Shown: piece after piece, positions 7,327 to 12,313 of the stretch
Position numbering within the stretch: position 1 is the first letter of the stretch
Layout of the letters: every line of letters begins with the position of its first letter
Source of the DNA: CAYRTD01 sp964595055
GTDB taxonomy: Bacteria > Bacteroidota > Bacteroidia > Bacteroidales > GCA-2748055
Assembly: GCA_964595055.1 (NCBI GenBank)
Contig: CAZQOV010000091.1
Coordinates: 1-12,313 of the forward strand
Reading direction: 5' to 3'
Length of the DNA stretch: 12,313 nt
The notes under the pieces: generated by a model
The model's input: only the letters and a program-made list of their open reading frames with translations
Databases searched by the model: none
Told to the model about the DNA's origin: nothing
Translations under genes and position numbers: made by a program

Positions 7327-8478
7327 ATGTATAATTCAATTTATGAAAAAGATGGTCATGAAAACTTAAGACGCAAGGTAAGGGAATTTGCAGAAGCTGA
7401 AATAAAGCCTGTAGCCAGAGAGCTGGACGATAAAGAAGAGTTTTCAATTGGACTGACAAAACGAATGGGTGAACTGGGTTTATTTGGAATAAACCTCCCT
7501 GAAAAATATAGTGGTAAAGCGATGGATACGCTTTCCTATATCATAGCGGTTGAAGAGATAGCCAGGATAGATGCCTCCCAGGCCGCAACCCTGGCTGCTC
7601 ATAATTCACTTGGGATATATCCGATCTATCGATTTGGAACTGAAGAACAAAAGCAGAAATACCTGCCCCAATTAACCACTGGGGATAAGATCTGGTCTTT
7701 TGGACTCACAGAAAAAAATGCGGGTTCGGATGCGAGAGGTACTGAAACTACGGCAAAGCTTGAAAATGGGCAATGGGTAATCAATGGGACCAAGCAATAC
7801 ATTACCAGCGGGTCGGTACCTATTAATGCAGGCATCACGCTTCAGACCATTACAGCCGAAAAAAATGGAAAAAAGGAATTATCTGCCATTATTGTGGAAA
7901 GGGAAACCGAAGGCTTTGAATCGGAACGAATGATGGGAAAGCTGATGTGGAGAGCTGCCGATACAGCAAGACTCTGGTTTAAAAATGTAAGGGTTCCTGA
8001 AAAGAACCTGCTCGGAGAATTGGGAAAGGGAGCCAATATTATGTTTGAAACCCTCGACGGTGGAAGATTGTCGATAGCTGCAATGGGCCTCGGACTTGCT
8101 CAGGGAGCTTTTGAATATGCCGGCCAATATGCCAAAGACAGAGTTCAGTTTGGAAAATCCATAGGGAAAAACCAGGCCATTGCTTTCAAAATAGCTGATA
8201 TGGACCTGAAAATCGAACTGGCACGCAACTTACTGTATAAGGCCTGTTGGCTTAAAGATTCGGGAAAATCCTTTTCCAGGGAGGCAGCCATGGCAAAGTT
8301 GTATACTTCGGAAATCGCTCGTGAAATCGCTGATGATGCGATTCAGGTATACGGTGGAGCGGGACTTTTTAAGGACAGCCCTGTAGAACGATATTTCCGT
8401 GACCAGCGCCTGCTTCAAATTGGGGAAGGGACATCTGAGATCCTTAGGTGGGTCATTTCAAGAAATCTGGGACTATAA
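7327..8478 (+). CDS. Acyl-CoA dehydrogenase, short/branched-chain type
   Basis: FAD-dependent alpha,beta-dehydrogenation of an acyl-CoA, passing electrons to ETF. The 383-residue protein has the full ACAD layout: N-terminal helices (KVREFAEAEIKPVARELD), the flavin-binding FGLTEKNAGSDA segment (about residues 125-136), the middle beta domain, and C-terminal helices with DRVQFGKSIGKNQAIAFKIADM and QVYGGAGLFKDSPVERYFRDQRLLQIGEGTSEI. By context it should supply 3-methylcrotonyl-CoA from isovaleryl-CoA. However, the catalytic base is in the ordinary position: Glu367 in IGEGTSE. Isovaleryl-CoA dehydrogenases have a small residue there (IGAGTSE) and place the Glu in an LDxER motif; here that stretch is LDGGR (243-247). 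The protein therefore resembles butyryl-, isobutyryl- or 2-methylbutyryl-CoA dehydrogenases. The general function is safe; the substrate is open. It is 12 bp after mccA and 14 bp before fni. Confidence 0.9.
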   Translation: MYNSIYEKDGHENLRRKVREFAEAEIKPVARELDDKEEFSIGLTKRMGELGLFGINLPEKYSGKAMDTLSYIIAVEEIARIDASQAATLAAHNSLGIYPIYRFGTEEQKQKYLPQLTTGDKIWSFGLTEKNAGSDARGTETTAKLENGQWVINGTKQYITSGSVPINAGITLQTITAEKNGKKELSAIIVERETEGFESERMMGKLMWRAADTARLWFKNVRVPEKNLLGELGKGANIMFETLDGGRLSIAAMGLGLAQGAFEYAGQYAKDRVQFGKSIGKNQAIAFKIADMDLKIELARNLLYKACWLKDSGKSFSREAAMAKLYTSEIAREIADDAIQVYGGAGLFKDSPVERYFRDQRLLQIGEGTSEILRWVISRNLGL

Positions 8479-8492
8479 CCATATAAAAGCCT

Positions 8493-9485
8493 ATGGAAAA
8501 CAGGAAAAAAGACCACATCGAATTAGCTTTTGAATCACAAATCCTTAAAGATCTCATCGACAGGAGATTTTACTATGAACCTATGCTCAAACCCCACCCG
8601 ACAGGTGATCTTGGTATATTCGAATTTGGTGAGAAGAAAATGAAAGTCCCTGTTTGGGTCTCAAGTATGACCGGTGGGACAAAAATGGCCGGGAAGATCA
8701 ATGCTAACCTGGCAAGAGCCTGTAATGAATTCGGAATGGGAATGGGACTGGGCTCATGCCGGATCATTCTTGATGATGATACTTATTTTGATGATTTCAA
8801 TGTGAGAAAGATCATCGGTGAGAACTATCCCCTTTATGCAAATCTGGGGATTGCTCAGGTCGAAGAATTAATCATAACCAGGGAATTATCCAAAATCGAT
8901 CGCTTGCTTGGTCGTCTGGGTGCGGATGGACTAATTATTCATGTAAACCCCCTGCAGGAATGGTTCCAGCCGGAGGGAGACAGACTAAAAAGCTCTCCTC
9001 TTGATACCATCAAACGATTGATGGATGTGGCAGATTATCCTTTAATTGTCAAGGAAGTAGGGCAGGGAATGGGATATTACAGTCTGAAAGAATTATTGAA
9101 ATTGCCCCTTCTCGCGGTAGAATTTGCTGCCTTTGGAGGAACAAATTTCGCCAAACTTGAGTTAATGAGATCGCCCAAAACCAAACAGGAACTCTTTGAA
9201 CCTTTATCTAAGGTTGGGCACGATGCCTACCAGATGCTTGGGCTTGTTAATAAAATTTATCAGGAAGAAGAAGTAAATACAAAACAACTGGTGATTTCCG
9301 GAGGCGTAAAATCTTTCCTTGATGGCTATTATCTTATCTCAAAATCCTCCTTGCCGGCAATATACGGCATGGCATCGGGATTTCTGAAATATGCAAAAGA
9401 AAGTTATGATGAACTGAGAGAATTTACCCAATATCAAATTAAAGGATTGAAACTTGCGTATAACTACTTAAAAATAAATGAATAA
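8493..9485 (+). CDS. fni: Type 2 isopentenyl-diphosphate delta-isomerase (FMN-dependent)
   Basis: Interconverts IPP and DMAPP, using reduced FMN. The 330-residue protein is a TIM barrel with the expected marks: RKKDHIE (4-10), SSMTGGTKMAGKIN (57-70), the phosphate/flavin segment GMGLGSCR (83-90), HVNPLQE (150-156) with the Gln155-Glu156 pair that binds metal and takes part in proton transfer, LIVKEVGQGMG (184-194), FGGTNFAKLE (214-223), and the C-terminal ISGGVKS and GMASGFL phosphate-binding loops. In place of the common 'D-V-x-G-x-GGT' it has 'VEFAAFGGT', a variant I associate with Bacteroidota members. The start follows the dehydrogenase stop by 14 bp. Its last 8 bp overlap the HMG-CoA reductase start (ATGAATAA), suggesting coupled translation. 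It is the first of the mevalonate-pathway genes although it acts last. Confidence 0.93.
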   Translation: MENRKKDHIELAFESQILKDLIDRRFYYEPMLKPHPTGDLGIFEFGEKKMKVPVWVSSMTGGTKMAGKINANLARACNEFGMGMGLGSCRIILDDDTYFDDFNVRKIIGENYPLYANLGIAQVEELIITRELSKIDRLLGRLGADGLIIHVNPLQEWFQPEGDRLKSSPLDTIKRLMDVADYPLIVKEVGQGMGYYSLKELLKLPLLAVEFAAFGGTNFAKLELMRSPKTKQELFEPLSKVGHDAYQMLGLVNKIYQEEEVNTKQLVISGGVKSFLDGYYLISKSSLPAIYGMASGFLKYAKESYDELREFTQYQIKGLKLAYNYLKINE

Positions 9486-10794
9486 AAAAGGGTTCATAAA
9501 AGGTTTTTCCAAACTGTCTCTGGAAGATAAGATCCGGATAGTTTCTTCCCGAACCTCTAATCCGGAAAATTTCATCTCGGAAATTAAGAAACTGAATCAT
9601 CCGGATGTTGAGATCCAGGAAAAATTGAATAGTTTTAGTGAGAATACCATTGCAAATTTTCCTCTTCCTTTTGGTATAGCACCCAATTTCAGGATCAATA
9701 ATAAAGATTACCTGGTCCCGATGGTTGTTGAAGAAAGCTCAGTTGTTGCGGCTGCCTCATCTGCTGCACGATTCTGGTACGAAAACGGTGGCTTTCAGGC
9801 GGAAGTTAAGGAAACTATCAAAACCGGCCAGATTCATTTTGCCTGGTACCAACATCCTGAAAAGTTATTTGAGGTTTTTGACGACCTGAAGAATTACCTT
9901 CTGGAGAATACCCGTCATCTCACCGCCCGGATGAAGGAAAGAGGCGGGGGAATTACCGGTATTGAACTTGTTGATCTGTCTGAAAAAGTGGAGAAAACTT
10001 TCCAGTTGAGGTTCTGTTTCAACACCGCTGACAGCATGGGGGCGAATTTCATCAATTCTGTACTGGAAGAATCAGCAGGTCTTTTGGAACAATTTTTCCA
10101 GAAAAAGAACCAGAAAACGGATTCCTCACTGGAAATTATCATGTCTATTTTATCGAATTACACCCCGGAATGTCTGGTGAAAATTGAACTTAAATCACCT
10201 GTAAATGTTTTCGATAATTTACACCCTGGATATTCAGGAGAAGATTTTGCCCGTCGATTTGTTAGGGCTGTTAAGATAGCCGATAATGATGTGTACAGAG
10301 CCGTTACGCATAACAAAGGAATTTATAATGGGATTGATGCTGTCGTCATCGCCACCGGGAATGATTACAGGGCAGTAGAAGCAGACGGTCATGCCTTTGC
10401 TGCAAGAAAGGGATATTATGGTTCACTTTCCTATGCGGAAGTAAGTGAAGGAGAGTTTGTTCATGGACTGGAAGTGCCTATTGCGCTGGGAACTGTAGGA
10501 GGGTTGACCCGCCTTCATCCTCTTGCAAACTGGTCATTTGATCTGCTGGGAGAACCCAGTGCCAGAGAATTAATGATGATAGCCGGGAGTGCAGGACTCG
10601 CCAATAATTTTGCTGCAGTCCGTTCACTTGTAACCTCGGGAATACAAAAAGGGCATATGAAAATGCACCTGGAAAATATTCTTTCTTTTTTAAAAGCAAA
10701 TGAAGAGGAAAAAAAGAAAGTAAGAAAAGAATTCGAGAATAAAACAATTAGCCAGAATAGTGTGTCTAATTATTTAAAAATTATGCGATCATAA
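9478..10794 (+). CDS. Hydroxymethylglutaryl-CoA reductase, class II
   Basis: Reduces HMG-CoA to mevalonate (or the reverse in degradative homologues) with two reduced nicotinamide equivalents. The 438-residue soluble protein has no membrane domain and matches the bacterial class II length (about 430). It starts FSKLSLEDKIRIV. All catalytic blocks are visible: the Glu in MVVEESSVVAAAS (82-94), the nucleotide-binding ADSMGAN (184-190), the catalytic Lys280 in THNKGIYNG, Asp296 in ATGNDYRAVEA, LGTVGGLTRLHP (338-348), and the C-terminal His393 in GHMKMH. Cofactor preference (NADH or NADPH) cannot be read with confidence. The gene overlaps fni by 8 bp and the GHMP kinase by 1 bp (TAATG). In this position it most likely serves isoprenoid synthesis, taking HMG-CoA from HMG-CoA synthase elsewhere or from the hydratase encoded upstream. 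Confidence 0.94.
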   Translation: MNKKGFIKGFSKLSLEDKIRIVSSRTSNPENFISEIKKLNHPDVEIQEKLNSFSENTIANFPLPFGIAPNFRINNKDYLVPMVVEESSVVAAASSAARFWYENGGFQAEVKETIKTGQIHFAWYQHPEKLFEVFDDLKNYLLENTRHLTARMKERGGGITGIELVDLSEKVEKTFQLRFCFNTADSMGANFINSVLEESAGLLEQFFQKKNQKTDSSLEIIMSILSNYTPECLVKIELKSPVNVFDNLHPGYSGEDFARRFVRAVKIADNDVYRAVTHNKGIYNGIDAVVIATGNDYRAVEADGHAFAARKGYYGSLSYAEVSEGEFVHGLEVPIALGTVGGLTRLHPLANWSFDLLGEPSARELMMIAGSAGLANNFAAVRSLVTSGIQKGHMKMHLENILSFLKANEEEKKKVRKEFENKTISQNSVSNYLKIMRS

Positions 10795-11750
10795 TGTCAG
10801 ATAATAGACCCGATTTGAGATTTAAGGCGAATGGAAAACTAATGTTAACGGGTGAATACCTGGTGCTTGACGGTGCCGAAGCACTTGCCTTACCATTAAC
10901 AAAAGGGCATGAACTGCTAATCCGCAGATCAATGCGACGATCTGCGCTGGCTTGGAAAACTTTTGTTGAAGGAGAATATTGGTTCGACGCATACTTTAGT
11001 CTTCCTGAACTTGCCATTGCGAATACAAATGATTTTCCTACGGCCCAAAACCTCCGTAATATTTTTCTGGCTGCACAGGAGTTGAATCCCGATTTTTTAC
11101 AGACAGGATCTCATTATGAAATCAGCAGTAAAATTAATTTTAACATCAACTGGGGTTTGGGAAGTAGTTCCGCTCTTCTTGTGACGATCGCTAAATGGGC
11201 AAAAATTGATCCTTTTGATTTGCATTTTAAAGTTTCAGGAGGTTCGGGCTACGATATTGCTGCAGCCATGTCGGAAAGCCCGATTTTGTATAAATTCAGG
11301 GACAAAAAGCCCACCTGCAAAACGATAGAATTTCATCCTTCATTCCGGGACAATATCTTCTTTGCTTACCTGGGTAAAAAACGAAAATCTGATGAGGCCC
11401 TCCGAGATTACAAGAAAAAAGGTTTGAGCCATTCTGGTGCAATAGAAGAGATTACTTCCATCAGCCATAAGATTATTCAATCCGAAACGATTATGGAATT
11501 TATCCAGCTTTTGAGAAACCATGATGGAGTTGTTTCAAAAATTCTTCAGATAAAACCAATCGCCCTTACCCGGTTTTCCGATTTTAAGGGGTATGTTAAA
11601 TCTCTCGGAGCCTGGGGTGGGGATTTTGCCTTATTTATTACGGATTATCCACGGGAATATCTAATGACGTATTTCCGGAAAAAAGATATCAAAACCTGGT
11701 TTGCCTATGAGGAATTAATAAAATCTGTAAAACCCGGAGTTAATGTTTAA
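10794..11750 (+). CDS. GYDIA-family GHMP kinase (likely mevalonate or phosphomevalonate kinase)
   Basis: A 318-residue small-molecule kinase of the GHMP superfamily. Visible motifs: motif 1 FKANGKLMLTGEYLVLDGAE (10-29), the ATP-binding glycine/serine loop NWGLGSSSALLV (119-130), the diagnostic GGSGYDIAAAM (149-159), and motif 3 LGAWGGDFALFITD near residues 285-300. The GSGYD stretch and the GEYLVL motif resemble phosphomevalonate kinases, and families with this GYDIA signature sit beside HMG-CoA reductase and mvaD in Bacteroidota. It most likely phosphorylates mevalonate or 5-phosphomevalonate; sequence alone does not say which. The classical pathway needs two kinases, and only this one is visible; another may follow mvaD beyond the window. 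It overlaps the reductase by 1 bp and mvaD by 8 bp. Confidence 0.85.
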   Translation: MSDNRPDLRFKANGKLMLTGEYLVLDGAEALALPLTKGHELLIRRSMRRSALAWKTFVEGEYWFDAYFSLPELAIANTNDFPTAQNLRNIFLAAQELNPDFLQTGSHYEISSKINFNINWGLGSSSALLVTIAKWAKIDPFDLHFKVSGGSGYDIAAAMSESPILYKFRDKKPTCKTIEFHPSFRDNIFFAYLGKKRKSDEALRDYKKKGLSHSGAIEEITSISHKIIQSETIMEFIQLLRNHDGVVSKILQIKPIALTRFSDFKGYVKSLGAWGGDFALFITDYPREYLMTYFRKKDIKTWFAYEELIKSVKPGVNV

Positions 11751-12313
11751 AACAGAATCACAATACTTATCAGCCCTAAAGGATGGGACTAAGGATTTTA
11801 CAGAATGGAGCAGTCCGTCAAATATTGCACTGGTAAAATACTGGGGAAAGAAACAGGACCAAATGCCGGAGAATCCGAGTATTAGTTTCAGCCTTAGCGA
11901 ATCAAGAACATTTACCCGGGTTACTTACGAAGTGAAAAAAGAAAAAGGACTTTCCTGGGAATTTCGGTTTGAAGATAAAATTTCACCCTCCTTTGAACCG
12001 AAGCTCCGAAAATTTTTTGAAGTTGTCACTCCTTATCTTCCTTTTTTGGATTATTTACGTCTGCAAATAAGCAGTTCCAACACGTTTCCCCATTCAACCG
12101 GAATTGCTAGTTCCGCCAGTGCAATGAGTGCATTGGCACTTTGCCTTGTTGAGATTGAAAACAGGATTATGGGTTCCACATTTCACCCCTCGGAATTTTA
12201 CAAAAAGGCTTCATTCTTAGCGCGTTTGGGATCAGGAAGTGCCTCCCGTTCCGTTTATCCGGCTTTTAGTGTTTGGGGAGAAACGATCAATTTTCCTGAC
12301 AGTTCGGACCTTT
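11743..12313 (+). CDS. mvaD: Diphosphomevalonate decarboxylase, 3' end outside the window
   Basis: ATP-dependent decarboxylation of 5-diphosphomevalonate to IPP. The first 190 codons are visible and the frame is open at the window edge. It starts at an ATG that overlaps the kinase stop by 8 bp (ATGTTTAA). Family motifs are plain: SNIALVKYWGK (26-36), NPSISFSLSES (44-54), the P-loop-like SSNTFPHSTGIASSASAMSA (111-130), and ARLGSGSASRSVYP (160-173) containing the catalytic-site Arg169, then FSVWGE (175-180). Canonical enzymes usually read SACRS where this one reads SASRS. The decarboxylase Asp in the C-terminal half is not visible. A phosphomevalonate decarboxylase of the alternative pathway would look similar in this half and cannot be ruled out, but the intact motifs favour the classical enzyme. 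Confidence 0.92.
   Translation, partial: MFKTESQYLSALKDGTKDFTEWSSPSNIALVKYWGKKQDQMPENPSISFSLSESRTFTRVTYEVKKEKGLSWEFRFEDKISPSFEPKLRKFFEVVTPYLPFLDYLRLQISSSNTFPHSTGIASSASAMSALALCLVEIENRIMGSTFHPSEFYKKASFLARLGSGSASRSVYPAFSVWGETINFPDSSDL

Noticed and set aside
1..12313. CRISPR arrays, tRNA/rRNA genes, insertion sequences, phage genes
   Set aside because: No direct-repeat arrays, tRNA-like cloverleaf, transposase motifs or terminal inverted repeats were seen on reading; the window is ordinary metabolic chromosome apart from the operon composition.

Overview
The window reads as a chromosomal segment of a Bacteroidota bacterium. GC content looks moderate to low. Gene starts mostly lack a clear Shine-Dalgarno and sit behind A-rich leaders. 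Two intergenic regions carry TAnnTTTG boxes, the -7 element typical of this phylum, and the protein families (GYDIA-type GHMP kinase, Bacteroidota-like type 2 IPP isomerase, sialate O-acetylesterase-like hydrolase) fit. I cannot name a genus.

Layout. Positions 1-1275 hold the 3' part of a sialate O-acetylesterase-like carbohydrate esterase. A small secreted protein of unknown function follows at 1570-2034 behind its own likely promoter. After about 400 bp with no convincing gene, a small minus-strand gene (2429-2740) encodes a protein with a NUMOD1-like segment. From 2927 to the right edge there is one compact plus-strand operon of eight genes. Its spacings range from a 14-bp overlap to a 14-bp gap, and I see no internal terminator or promoter.

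The operon joins two pathways. The first four genes form a leucine/isovalerate catabolic block: methylcrotonyl-CoA carboxylase carboxyltransferase subunit (mccB/liuB), methylglutaconyl-CoA hydratase (liuC), the biotin-carrying carboxylase subunit (mccA/liuD) and an acyl-CoA dehydrogenase. The next four are mevalonate-pathway genes: type 2 isopentenyl-diphosphate isomerase (fni), class II HMG-CoA reductase, a GYDIA-family GHMP kinase and diphosphomevalonate decarboxylase (mvaD, cut by the window end). Together they could encode an almost complete route from isovaleryl-CoA to DMAPP: isovaleryl-CoA > 3-methylcrotonyl-CoA > 3-methylglutaconyl-CoA > HMG-CoA > mevalonate > (phospho)mevalonate > IPP/DMAPP. 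One further kinase is missing. No HMG-CoA lyase, HMG-CoA synthase or thiolase gene lies among the visible genes. The suggestion that leucine carbon is passed directly to isoprenoids is an inference from this order and is the main point of interest. A second point is that the acyl-CoA dehydrogenase carries the ordinary SCAD-type catalytic glutamate and lacks the isovaleryl-CoA dehydrogenase arrangement.
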